DNA from: a virus
IMG/VR virus record: IMGVR_UViG_3300038456_000361
Span: 1-64,000 of that record
DNA length: 64,000 bases
Reading direction: 5' to 3' (one strand)
Notes under the pieces: model-generated
The model's input: the letters and a program-made list of their open reading frames with translations, nothing else
What the model was told of the DNA's origin: nothing
The model's database searches: none
In this document: piece by piece, positions 34,602 to 41,552 of the stretch
Numbering within the stretch: the first letter of the stretch is position 1
Layout of the letters: every line of letters starts with the position of its first letter
Position numbers and translations under genes: made by a program

Positions 34602-36272
34602 AGACCTTAACTCCGTGGTTTCTGGGGTGGTAGATTGTCGCTCGGACTTGGTCAGGCCCAGGCGGCGGCCGTGCTCGTTGACCAGCCCCAGGGCCGTCTC
34701 GAGGGGCACGAGGTGCTGATGGGGCTGGAATCCCTCGGCCCCGGGCTCGGTGAACTTCCCAGTCACGGCGCGGTGAGCGGCGTCGTGCATGATGGTGTTC
34801 ATCTCCCGGTTGAAGTCGTTGTCGTTGACGTGTATCCCCACCTGGGCTGCCAGCTCGCGCTGCTTGTGCCCGGCAAGCCATTCCCAGTGCACGGCGCGTC
34901 GGGCCTCATTGAGGTTCCTGTGCACGCCCAGCTTACCAATGCGTCGGCCCTCGCCGTATATCTGGTTGATGGCTGGGTATGTGAGTGCGTGTGCGAGTTC
35001 GTGCTGGGCGCGCCAGGCGTGCGTGTACCCGGCATCCCAGCCGGTGCCCGCCTCGGGGTCGTAAATCATGAGGTGCTTGGTGTTGTAGTTCTTGTTCGCC
35101 AGGTCGGGCTTGCCGTGCCGGCCCCCGGCCAGGTACGTCTGGAACCCGTGGTCCCGGACCTGGCGCTGCACGTCCCCGAGGCGGCCCTCGTAGTGGTAGT
35201 GGCGCAGCTCCTGGGGGTTCTCGTGGTCGATGTTCCCGTAGGGGGCGGCGAAGTGCTCGTACTCGGGGGCCTTCCCGACGCCCGGGGCCTGGTCGTTCTG
35301 GAAGGGCTTGGCGCCCTCGCCGGGGTGGGGCTCGTCCTTGCCGAGGCCGCCGTCCTCGTGGTGCCCGCGCGTGTTCGCCATGTGCGCGAAACTGCCCCTG
35401 GGGTCGGGCACGCCCATGTCCCCGGCGGAGTTGCAGCCGTCGTCTTTCCGGATGCCGGCGGCGATGCTGCCCTTGAAGGGCTGCAGCCCCAGGTCCGGCT
35501 CGGTGATGGCACCCTTGGCGAAGCTCCCCTTCTGGCTCTCCGCGGGGTCCCACATGAGGCCCTTGTCGGTGCGGCCGCCGTCGTTCTTGCGCACGAGCAC
35601 CGCACCCGGGGTGGCGTGGAGGCTGTTATGCTGCGTGTGCCCATCATGCCAGGGGTACGCGTGCGGGTGTAGGCGCAGGGGCCGGCGAGAGGCCGCGTCA
35701 GCGAGGTTCTTCGTGAGGTCCGGCCGGGGCGTGGCCGGGGCCGCGAGCGCCTGGGGGTGCCGGCTGCCCACGTTCAGGGGCACCGGGTGGAGCTTGTCCA
35801 TGTCGTAGTTGAGGCGGAAGGCGCTGCCGTCCTTGGCGCCGGGCACGTGCGTGTAGTAGTTCTCCGGGGCGGTCTTGAAGTGCTCCACGTGAGGCATGTG
35901 CTCCACGGGCAGGTGAGCCTTGCCAGCGTGGGCCCCATTCGTGTACAACAGCTCTGAGTGCGTGCCCGGGTGGCCCTTGTGCGAATGGCCCCAAATCGTG
36001 CTCTCTTGACCGAAGCGCCTACCCAGTTCGTACATCTGCTCCCGCGAGGGGTTGTAGACCACGACCGTGCGCTCCGGTCCGTCGTAGTTGCCCGTGGTCT
36101 CGTCGTGCTTCAGGCCCAGGAGCTGCAGCTGGGCCTTGAGGCCCTCGTGCCCGAGGTGGGAAAGCTCGCCCGTGTACCGGGGCTTATCCCCGGAGATGAT
36201 GCCGAAGGACGAGCCCGGGGCGAACATCGGGTGTGCTGCGAGTTCTGGGGGAATTTTATTCGTCGTCGCCAT
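33087..36272 (-). CDS. Large virion-associated protein: DUF3293-like, zincin, Pro/Ala-rich tail
   Basis: The full frame is 1061 residues. Residues 20-95 resemble DUF3293 (FGIISGDKPRYTGE, later YELGRRFGQESTIWG). Near residue 425 is QHELAHALTY, an HExxH zinc-protease signature, with a Glu in NEARRAVHWEW some 25 residues on. Residues after 557 form the product of a possible internal start (separate entry). The C-terminal 300 residues are Pro/Ala/Gly-rich. Motifs such as VRKND, IRKDD, LGKDE, LTKSE and LEKVA recur and may be maturation sites. It lies between neck-like and sheath genes. The first 17 nt overlap the preceding gene. Packaging in the head is inference. Confidence 0.7.
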   Translation of the reverse strand: MATTNKIPPELAAHPMFAPGSSFGIISGDKPRYTGELSHLGHEGLKAQLQLLGLKHDETTGNYDGPERTVVVYNPSREQMYELGRRFGQESTIWGHSHKGHPGTHSELLYTNGAHAGKAHLPVEHMPHVEHFKTAPENYYTHVPGAKDGSAFRLNYDMDKLHPVPLNVGSRHPQALAAPATPRPDLTKNLADAASRRPLRLHPHAYPWHDGHTQHNSLHATPGAVLVRKNDGGRTDKGLMWDPAESQKGSFAKGAITEPDLGLQPFKGSIAAGIRKDDGCNSAGDMGVPDPRGSFAHMANTRGHHEDGGLGKDEPHPGEGAKPFQNDQAPGVGKAPEYEHFAAPYGNIDHENPQELRHYHYEGRLGDVQRQVRDHGFQTYLAGGRHGKPDLANKNYNTKHLMIYDPEAGTGWDAGYTHAWRAQHELAHALTYPAINQIYGEGRRIGKLGVHRNLNEARRAVHWEWLAGHKQRELAAQVGIHVNDNDFNREMNTIMHDAAHRAVTGKFTEPGAEGFQPHQHLVPLETALGLVNEHGRRLGLTKSERQSTTPETTELRSMADGKNDPKYFTPEQARLILAKALTERISGYADVLVTLQKRETGTLEKWEPEEASAIAQRSSKAAHAAGTPRAHYDAAATHSEASTINARAGNIKQAKIHDAASNQHRQLAGHYKSEGLEKVAPPGREEQVRALKPKVGTASAFKIAWASYNHGKDTKKNMTGGSENVSSGMPGMMMAEGGMPSGANAVDQAQGNLNRGEPQPNNLREKQSVPVKTSDPRSNSFVTSGNNFKAELDASLRTPGRTNTLKPKDPTGGTLPGDKVPPEVSHGDASGNIHPAPLEPGGKAPSNKVAEAPIRKDDVPMAKPPSGGSGVAPKPPAQSKPSAGGMKTPKMGGGAVGGLKMAMSKAFDIGSKKAGALQGAHAAAPAAAPAAAAPKMPTPGEHEQRAAGFQAAMPAGKFAPAGGAPAATPGAAPKPAAAGAPAAVAKPAGPPAPAPAAKPAAPVGGIKAPSSGSLPVSSASAFGAKPKPMGTGASMHLPKLKAVFGRQGGQQQLQRSEKSKK
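34631..34639 (-). promoter_or_regulatory. Late promoter-like motif inside reading frame
   Basis: GACAATCTA on the minus strand, in frame within the 1061-residue gene and 29 nt before the internal ATG at 34601. Confidence 0.5.
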
Positions 36273-37512
36273 TGTCGTCGTCTTCGTATGGTTCCCCGTC
36301 CTCGTACGACCTGACGCCCTTGTCCGTAGCCACGGTTAGATTGCCCTCGGTACCCACCTCTGCGTCGTTCTGGGTCGCGGACGCCATCTGCCCGTTCGGG
36401 GCTGGGTCCACCGCGGGCCCCTGGGCCCCATCCGGGGGTCCGAGGTCCTCGGGCGCGCCGGTGGCGACGGCGTTGCCACGGATACCGTACAGGCGGGTCT
36501 GCGCCTCGAGGGTGGACTTGTCTCCGTCCCCAATCCAGGGGTACTCGGCCAGGCCCAGGGGGTTGTCCACGGGGTTGACGGGCGCCTGCGCGAGGGGCTC
36601 GCCATGCACGCCAAACGCGGGCTGCGCCATTACCGAGGTAATGCGTGGCACGATTTGCTTCGGCCAGTACTGGCGCACGAAGCCGGTGATGCTCACGTAG
36701 CGCGTGAACACGTTCTCCTGCGCGAAGAAGGCGTTGCGGCTCACCTCGGTGCTGCCAATCTTGGTGCGCTCGAACCCCCGGCCCTCGAGGAGGACCTCGC
36801 GGTAGCGCAGGAGGATGAACACCAGGATGGAGTGCAGGTACGTGAGGCGCACGGGCTCGCCGTGCACGTGCACGCCGATGCTGTAGCTCTCGCGGAAGCT
36901 CGCGCTCTCCATGTGTCGGAGCATGGCCGGGCGCGCGGCACGTATGACACAGTTCCGGAAGTTCGTGTTCGAGCTGGCGGTGATGTTCAACGTGGTGGCG
37001 TTGATGACGGCCTCGACCCCGTAGGCGTTGCCGTCCGCGGTGACCACGACCATGCCCTCGGCGAGGTCCAGCTGGTTCCCGATGGCGTCGGGGAGCACGA
37101 ACGTGCTCGTGGCCGCGTTCCAGGACGTGGGCGTGAAGGGGTCGCAGAGGTCCGGCCAGGGCGTGTTCGGGCCCGCGAGAAGCTCCGTGGCGTGATAGTG
37201 AATATCCCCTAACGTATTCTCGTCTGCCTCTTCACTCCCGGACAGCTCGATGCTTATGCAGGGCAGCTTGTCCCCGGAGTTCATCTGGGTCGCCATCACG
37301 ACCCGGCAGTCATTCTTGAGGAACCACTCCTTGCCGTTCCGGACCTCCTTGGCGCCGTAGTACTGGGCCGTGAGGGCGTCCTTGGTCAGGGAGCTGAACA
37401 CGTAATCCAGAAGGGAGGGGTTGGCGCGCAAGTCCGCCATGCCCGCTTGGATGGCAGTGCGGAGGATAACGTCGCTTTGAAAAATTCCAAGGGCATCGCC
37501 TTCGTAAGGCAT
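36256..37512 (-). CDS. Structural protein, neck/connector region
   Basis: The protein has 418 residues. The first 330 are a mixed fold (LGIFQSDVILRTAIQAGMAD, then HVHGEPVRLTYLHSILVFIL). The last 90 are Pro/Gly-rich and strongly acidic (YEDGEPYEDDDNGDDE). It lies next to connector-like genes. The start is the ATG 7 nt after CAATCT. I do not recognise a family. A role at the head-tail junction is inferred from position only. Confidence 0.6.
   Translation of the reverse strand: MPYEGDALGIFQSDVILRTAIQAGMADLRANPSLLDYVFSSLTKDALTAQYYGAKEVRNGKEWFLKNDCRVVMATQMNSGDKLPCISIELSGSEEADENTLGDIHYHATELLAGPNTPWPDLCDPFTPTSWNAATSTFVLPDAIGNQLDLAEGMVVVTADGNAYGVEAVINATTLNITASSNTNFRNCVIRAARPAMLRHMESASFRESYSIGVHVHGEPVRLTYLHSILVFILLRYREVLLEGRGFERTKIGSTEVSRNAFFAQENVFTRYVSITGFVRQYWPKQIVPRITSVMAQPAFGVHGEPLAQAPVNPVDNPLGLAEYPWIGDGDKSTLEAQTRLYGIRGNAVATGAPEDLGPPDGAQGPAVDPAPNGQMASATQNDAEVGTEGNLTVATDKGVRSYEDGEPYEDDDNGDDE
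36337..36345 (-). promoter_or_regulatory. Late promoter-like motif inside preceding gene
   Basis: GGCAATCTA on the minus strand, 64 nt before the ATG at 36272 and inside the 3' end of the 418-residue gene. Confidence 0.5.
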
Positions 37513-37518
37513 AGCCCC

Positions 37519-37527
37519 TAGATTGCC
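37519..37527 (-). promoter_or_regulatory. Late promoter-like motif, 7 nt from ATG
   Basis: GGCAATCTA. CAATCT is 7 nt before the ATG at 37512. Confidence 0.65.
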
Positions 37528-37538
37528 GCGTGCTGACG

Positions 37539-37886
37539 CTACTCTACGTCAACCCCGGCGGCCCTGAGGAAGCGCGCCTTCGTGGTCGAGAGCACATCCA
37601 GGAAGTCCCCGAGGAGCACGATGTCGTAGGGGTAGGTGCCGTTGAACTCGTGCGCGGTCCTCATGAGCGCGTCCACGAGGGCGTTACTCGAAGCCACGAC
37701 CCACTCGGCGCGGTGTCCGGTCGCGTTCCCGGTCTCGAGCTGGGCGTGCATGGCCTCACGGTTCTTCTTGGCGAAGCGCTGCCTGCTGTCCTCCTCGGTG
37801 ACGAAGCGCCAGAGGAGGTTGCGCGCGAGGGCTGCGTCCACGACCAGGGGCGTCTGCGGCGGGTACAGGAGTTCGGGCTCGGCCAT
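37539..37886 (-). CDS. Small neck-region protein
   Basis: The protein has 115 residues. It is mostly helical with a short Pro-rich start (MAEPELLYPPQTP) and an ending with YDIVLLGDFLDVLSTTKARF. It lies between two likely connector proteins. No family recognised. The start is the ATG 7 nt after CAATCT. Confidence 0.6.
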   Translation of the reverse strand: MAEPELLYPPQTPLVVDAALARNLLWRFVTEEDSRQRFAKKNREAMHAQLETGNATGHRAEWVVASSNALVDALMRTAHEFNGTYPYDIVLLGDFLDVLSTTKARFLRAAGVDVE

Positions 37887-37892
37887 GTGTCC

Positions 37893-37901
37893 TAGATTGG
37901 C
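37893..37901 (-). promoter_or_regulatory. Late promoter-like motif, 7 nt from ATG
   Basis: GCCAATCTA. CAATCT is 7 nt before the ATG at 37886. Confidence 0.65.
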
Positions 37902-37905
37902 GTGC

Positions 37906-38748
37906 TTACAGCGACTTCACGACCGCGGCGACCATCTCCGGCCCCACGATTCGTTCCCACTGTTGGGCCGCCCAGATGGCGCCCTCCTCGAGCATGTGCT
38001 TGGGCTCGAGCCCCGGGTGTTTCCACATCCCCTTGCCCGCCTGTTTGCTGCTGGCCACGCGGAACGTGGTGATGGAGCGCTTCACGCTCTCCTTGCCCGT
38101 CTTGGGGTCCTTGACGTTCTTCTGGGAGATGCGGATACCCTGCAGGAACGGGATTCCCGTCGGGCCCTGGCGGACGTCACCGACGGCACCCCAGCCCTGG
38201 CCGGGGCCCTCGGCGGTCTTCACGGGCGCCTTGGTGATGTCGATGTTGTGGAGGTTTCCGAGCAGGGGTTTCCCGTCGGGGCCCTTCTCGATTTTGCCGA
38301 AGGGGATGCCACGCGTCTTCAGCTCGCCGCGGATGGTGTCGATGAGGGTCTTGCCGGCGGGCGTGGTGCCCGTCTTGCCCTTGCCCGGGCTGTGGTCGAA
38401 GGGGATGGTGATGTAGCGGCTGCCGTCCTTGCTCGTCTTCGCCTTGGGGCTCTTCAGGAGGTCCTCGAGCATCTCATGCTCGTCCATGCCGTCGTCAATC
38501 CAGCGGTACTTCTTGTCAAGGTTGACAATCCACACGCCCTGACCGCTCTGTTCCAGGGGGAAGACAGTGAGGTGCTCGATGAACATCTGGCGTCGCGTGT
38601 GCAACTTCGCCTGCGCCTGCTCGATGATGTGCGAGTGCGTGGCCTGGGCCAGTTTGGCGCCGGCCTTGTTCAGGCTGTCCCGGATGGCGGGCTCGAGCCC
38701 CTTCTGGATGGAGAGCAACGCGGAGATGTCGAGGTTGAGGCGAATCAC
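37906..38748 (-). CDS. Putative tail completion / neck protein
   Basis: The gene encodes 280 residues from a GTG one base after the previous stop. The N-terminus (LEPAIRDSLNKAGAKLAQAT) followed by a basic, polar middle resembles minor tail or tail-completion proteins of the HK97 gp10 type in outline. No diagnostic motif was seen. The context of small neck-like genes supports a junction role. Confidence 0.5.
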   Translation of the reverse strand: MIRLNLDISALLSIQKGLEPAIRDSLNKAGAKLAQATHSHIIEQAQAKLHTRRQMFIEHLTVFPLEQSGQGVWIVNLDKKYRWIDDGMDEHEMLEDLLKSPKAKTSKDGSRYITIPFDHSPGKGKTGTTPAGKTLIDTIRGELKTRGIPFGKIEKGPDGKPLLGNLHNIDITKAPVKTAEGPGQGWGAVGDVRQGPTGIPFLQGIRISQKNVKDPKTGKESVKRSITTFRVASSKQAGKGMWKHPGLEPKHMLEEGAIWAAQQWERIVGPEMVAAVVKSL

Positions 38749-38749
38749 G

Positions 38750-38980
38750 TTAGTTCCCAGGGACGAACTTGATGTCGTCGGTCATGTCCCTCTTGCCAAG
38801 GAGGTCGAGCATACCTTTGGCGTCGGTGTTGGGCCCACAGTCGGCCTTCAGGTCCCCGAGCTTCCAGCGCATCTGCCCGCACCAGTCACCCGTGTCCAGG
38901 CGGCTGCCATTCAGGGCCTCGAAGAGCGCCTGGAGGTTCGCCAGCTCGTAGTCGTCGAGGGTGATGACGTGGTCGGCCAT
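38750..38980 (-). CDS. Small hypothetical protein
   Basis: The gene encodes 76 residues, starting MADHVITLDDYELANLQALF. It is helical and acidic with two Cys. It follows the palm-domain gene with a 2-nt gap and shares its operon. GGGGCAGG lies before the ATG. Function unknown. Confidence 0.6.
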   Translation of the reverse strand: MADHVITLDDYELANLQALFEALNGSRLDTGDWCGQMRWKLGDLKADCGPNTDAKGMLDLLGKRDMTDDIKFVPGN

Positions 38981-38982
38981 GG

Positions 38983-40578
38983 TTACCTGCCCCCGGGGTT
39001 CCTGGCACTGATGGCGTGCCCGTCCTGGCTCATGACCACGCCCGAGCGAACTTCCACCCAGCCCACGGCGCCGTCGGCGTGCCGGACCTTGACCTTGCCA
39101 TCCTTGGCGCTGCCCACCGGGAGATTCAGGTGATGCGTGGCTGGCCCCGGGTCGGGCATGGGCAGCTCGGCCTTGTTGTGGGGGGCGTTGAAGGGCTCGA
39201 AGACGACCTGCTTGCCGGTCATGGAGCGGTGGACCATCTTGGCTTGTACTGGCTGCACCTCGTAGCCGAGCATCCTCAGTTTGCGCATGCCCTCACGACC
39301 AAACCACTCCTCGGCGTGCTCGGGGCGCTCGAAGGCGTACAGGCCTTGTTTGCGCTCGACCATCTTCGAGGCGCTGTAGTCATCGCTGAAGTCACGACGC
39401 GGCAGCGGCTGATTGTCTGCTGGCACCTTCAAGTCCGTAAGGGCGTCCATGTGCTGAGCATCCATCTTGGCCCCACCGAGGCCTCTGGAGGCGCGGCTCT
39501 CGTATGGTCCCTCGCCGTTGCTGTTCTGCACCCTGTAGACCGTCATGGGCTTGGTGGTGCTGTCGTGGATGAGCGCCATCTTCTCGAGGGGCTCGGACTT
39601 GCCCATCTCCCCATCGGGAGACCCTGCACCGCTTTCAGCCGCAGCCTCGTCGGCAGACCCACCCGCGATGGAGCCCCCCTTCTCCCCATCGGGAGAACCA
39701 TCCGGAGATTCCGGAGAGTTGCCCCCGGTGAGCTGCTTGGCCATGGCGACCATGGCCTGGACCGCGCCCAGGACGGCCTTGTAGACCTCCGGGGACTGGG
39801 CCTTGGCCTCCTCGAGGAGGGGTGCGGCCGCCTTGACCTGCTTGAGGACCTTGACGACCTGCTGGCGCATGGCCTCGCGGCCGCTCTGCTGCTGTTGCAC
39901 CGCGAGGGTGGCCCCGTCCTGGCTTTTCTGCTTTTGCGCGTGCGCGTGCAGGCGCTGCTCCGCGGGGCTCTCCCCGGGCAACGGGGGCGCCTGGGGGGCG
40001 TCCAGGCGCTGCGCCGCGGCGGCACCGAGCTGCTGGCGCGCCTGCATGCCCTGGCTGCCGGACGCGCTCTGGGTCTCGTGCTGGGGCTGGGCCGGGCCCG
40101 GCGCCTCGGCCTTGGTCAGGTACTCGTCGGCGATTCTGCCGATGGGGTCCTGTCGGCCCTTCGCCCGCTCCTCGGCCGCCTCCTCGAGTTCCTCGCCGAC
40201 GTCCGGGGTGTAGAAGCACACGCGGTTGCCCCCGTGCATCTTCGCGTAGGCCAAGGCCTTGACGCTCTCCGAGAGTTCGAGGCCCACGCCGACGCTGCAG
40301 CTGCAGCCCGTCGCGCCCCGGTACTGGGCCTGCATGCCGGGCAGCTCCCCGAGCTTCGCCGCGGGCACCTCCAGCGTTCCCTCGTCCCCGCCGAGGCTGA
40401 TGATGGTGCCCCCGCTGTTCACGGCCCACGCGCCCCAGAGTTCGTTCCCCTGCTCGATGCCCTGGCTGAGCTTCCGCAGGCCATCTGCGTCGTTGTTGAG
40501 GCTCGCACGCTCGATTTCCTTGCCGATTTTGTCCCCGTTGAAGGAGACGTAGACTGAAGTGCCCAGATAGTCTGACAT
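38983..40578 (-). CDS. Virion-associated protein with GGDEF/mCpol-like palm domain
   Basis: The gene encodes 531 residues from the ATG 7 nt after CAATCT; an upstream in-frame extension is not used. Residues 7-125 follow the nucleotidyl-cyclase palm: VYVSFNGDKIG, GGTIISLGGDEG, CSCSVGVGL and ALAYAKMHGGNRVCFY, matching the DxDxxG, GGDE, SxGxG and AKxxGKN motifs of GGDEF, Cas10 and mCpol enzymes. The first acidic residue of motif 1 is Asn. A Gln/Ala-rich coiled coil (residues 170-300) and a C-terminal domain (MTVYRVQNSNGEGPY to VVFEPF) follow. LTKAE and MGKSE separate the parts and may be cleavage sites. Catalytic competence and partner are unknown. Confidence 0.65.
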   Translation of the reverse strand: MSDYLGTSVYVSFNGDKIGKEIERASLNNDADGLRKLSQGIEQGNELWGAWAVNSGGTIISLGGDEGTLEVPAAKLGELPGMQAQYRGATGCSCSVGVGLELSESVKALAYAKMHGGNRVCFYTPDVGEELEEAAEERAKGRQDPIGRIADEYLTKAEAPGPAQPQHETQSASGSQGMQARQQLGAAAAQRLDAPQAPPLPGESPAEQRLHAHAQKQKSQDGATLAVQQQQSGREAMRQQVVKVLKQVKAAAPLLEEAKAQSPEVYKAVLGAVQAMVAMAKQLTGGNSPESPDGSPDGEKGGSIAGGSADEAAAESGAGSPDGEMGKSEPLEKMALIHDSTTKPMTVYRVQNSNGEGPYESRASRGLGGAKMDAQHMDALTDLKVPADNQPLPRRDFSDDYSASKMVERKQGLYAFERPEHAEEWFGREGMRKLRMLGYEVQPVQAKMVHRSMTGKQVVFEPFNAPHNKAELPMPDPGPATHHLNLPVGSAKDGKVKVRHADGAVGWVEVRSGVVMSQDGHAISARNPGGR

Positions 40579-40583
40579 AAGGC

Positions 40584-40592
40584 CTAGATTGC
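40584..40592 (-). promoter_or_regulatory. Late promoter-like motif, 7 nt from ATG
   Basis: GGCAATCTA. CAATCT is 7 nt before the ATG at 40578. It is divergent from the promoter at 40598. Confidence 0.65.
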
Positions 40593-40597
40593 CCCTC

Positions 40598-40626
40598 TTG
40601 ACAGAGGCACCGCTACCCGGTAGGCT
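40598..40626 (+). promoter_or_regulatory. Sigma70-like promoter, leaderless short ORF
   Basis: TTGACA, a 17-nt spacer and TAGGCT. An ATG at 40634 follows after 7 nt and opens a 12-codon reading frame. Confidence 0.65.
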
Positions 40627-40633
40627 TGGAACC

Positions 40634-40672
40634 ATGACCGACCAAGACGCTTTCGAGGGGAGCCCGACGTGA
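40634..40672 (+). CDS. Possible 12-codon leader peptide
   Basis: ATG at 40634 opens a frame encoding MTDQDAFEGSPT. Its stop overlaps the GTG of the next gene (GTGA). The spacing to the -10 box equals that of the leaderless genes, so ribosomes may load here and pass on to the downstream GTG. It may have no function as a peptide. Confidence 0.4.
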   Translation: MTDQDAFEGSPT

Positions 40673-40965
40673 AGAAGACCCGGAAAGCGAACCAGACGCG
40701 GGCGTGCCGCATCTGCGGCTCCGACTTCGAGCGGGCCGCCGGGGGCTTCGACGTCATCTGCTCCTCATGCTTCTCCGAGCACGACAACCAGACCCTCGAG
40801 GACGCGATGGCGATGACGCCCGCCGGGGACGATGGTGAGGGGGGTGCGACAACATCCCACACGGAGGGCTGCCGGCGCCTCCTGGACGAGGACCTCGAGT
40901 GCAGCTGCGGCGCCTCCGACATGGACGCTCGGGCCCTGGACTTCAACGAGGCCGAGAACTTCTGA
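40669..40965 (+). CDS. Small zinc-finger-like protein
   Basis: The gene encodes 98 residues from GTG. CRICG and CSSCFSEH near the start form a zinc ribbon, and ECSCG lies near the end. The basic N-terminus (KKTRKANQTRA) could touch nucleic acid. Function unknown. Confidence 0.6.
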   Translation: MKKTRKANQTRACRICGSDFERAAGGFDVICSSCFSEHDNQTLEDAMAMTPAGDDGEGGATTSHTEGCRRLLDEDLECSCGASDMDARALDFNEAENF

Positions 40966-40979
40966 TGGGGCTGCTGTGG

Positions 40980-40985
40980 TATAGT
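40980..40985 (+). promoter_or_regulatory. Extended -10 box
   Basis: TGTGGTATAGT. The lipoprotein gene at 41003 has its own GGAGG, so here the transcript would have a short leader. Confidence 0.55.
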
Positions 40986-41002
40986 CAAACTGGAGGCTTG
41001 CG

Positions 41003-41299
41003 ATGAAGGCCGTGCTCGTATTCCTGCTGACCCTGCTGTCGTGCCTGAGTGGGTGCCGCGCGGACGCGACCCCTCGCCGAGGGCTTGTGCGCCCAATGAC
41101 CGGCTTCACGGTCAAGCGCCGGCCCCCGATTATCGCCCCTCGTCGGAGACCCCCGCCGCCGCAGCCGCCGCGGGAATCCCCACAGGAGCTGCAGCAGGGC
41201 TACCAGCAGGAGCTGCAGCAAATCCAACAGGTGGTACTGGAGCAGGTGCAGGGCGAGTTGCAGCAGGCGATGGAGATGCAGTCGCAATTCAACAGGTAG
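41003..41299 (+). CDS. Lipoprotein with Pro-rich and Gln-rich segments
   Basis: The protein has 98 residues. The signal peptide MKAVLVFLLTLLSCLSGC ends in a lipobox Cys. The mature part has a Pro/Arg-rich stretch (PRRRPPPPQPPRE) and then a Gln-rich helix (LQQIQQVVLEQVQGELQQ). The architecture is reminiscent of outer-membrane spanin subunits (Rz1 type), but that is inference. Its promoter lies 18 nt upstream. Confidence 0.6.
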   Translation: MKAVLVFLLTLLSCLSGCRADATPRRGLVRPMTGFTVKRRPPIIAPRRRPPPPQPPRESPQELQQGYQQELQQIQQVVLEQVQGELQQAMEMQSQFNR

Positions 41300-41324
41300 G
41301 ACCCCCCACAGAGGAGATGACCAC

Positions 41325-41552
41325 ATGCATGAATCCACGATGAAGTACCTGAAGCCCAGCGAGGAACAACTGGCGACCATGGACACGGTCCGCGCGGTTT
41401 TCGCGGATACCCTGACCCTCGTCGACAACCTCCTGCCCCCGGGCCGGTACAAGAGCCTCGCCATCACCGCCATCGAGGAGGCCGCCATGTGGGCGAACAA
41501 GGCCATCACGCGCGAGAGCGACGGCACCCCGCGGGAAGGGGCGACGACGTGA
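41325..41552 (+). CDS. Acb2/Tad1-hairpin-like cyclic nucleotide sponge
   Basis: The gene encodes 75 residues with GAGGAG ahead of the ATG. The sequence forms a helical hairpin: helix 1 around EEQLATMDTVRAVFADTL, then LPPGRYKSLA, then IEEAAMWANKAI. The last segment closely follows the EEAxMWANxxI signature of the Acb2/Tad1 hairpin family. Known members bind cyclic oligonucleotides and block CBASS and Thoeris immune signalling. Ligand choice cannot be predicted. It overlaps the kinase gene by GTGA. The family call rests on motif recognition only. Confidence 0.65.
   Translation: MHESTMKYLKPSEEQLATMDTVRAVFADTLTLVDNLLPPGRYKSLAITAIEEAAMWANKAITRESDGTPREGATT

Noticed and set aside
39600-39720. Direct repeats around CCCATCGGGAGA
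   Set aside because: These encode the low-complexity SPDGE segments of the palm-domain protein linker and need no separate explanation.
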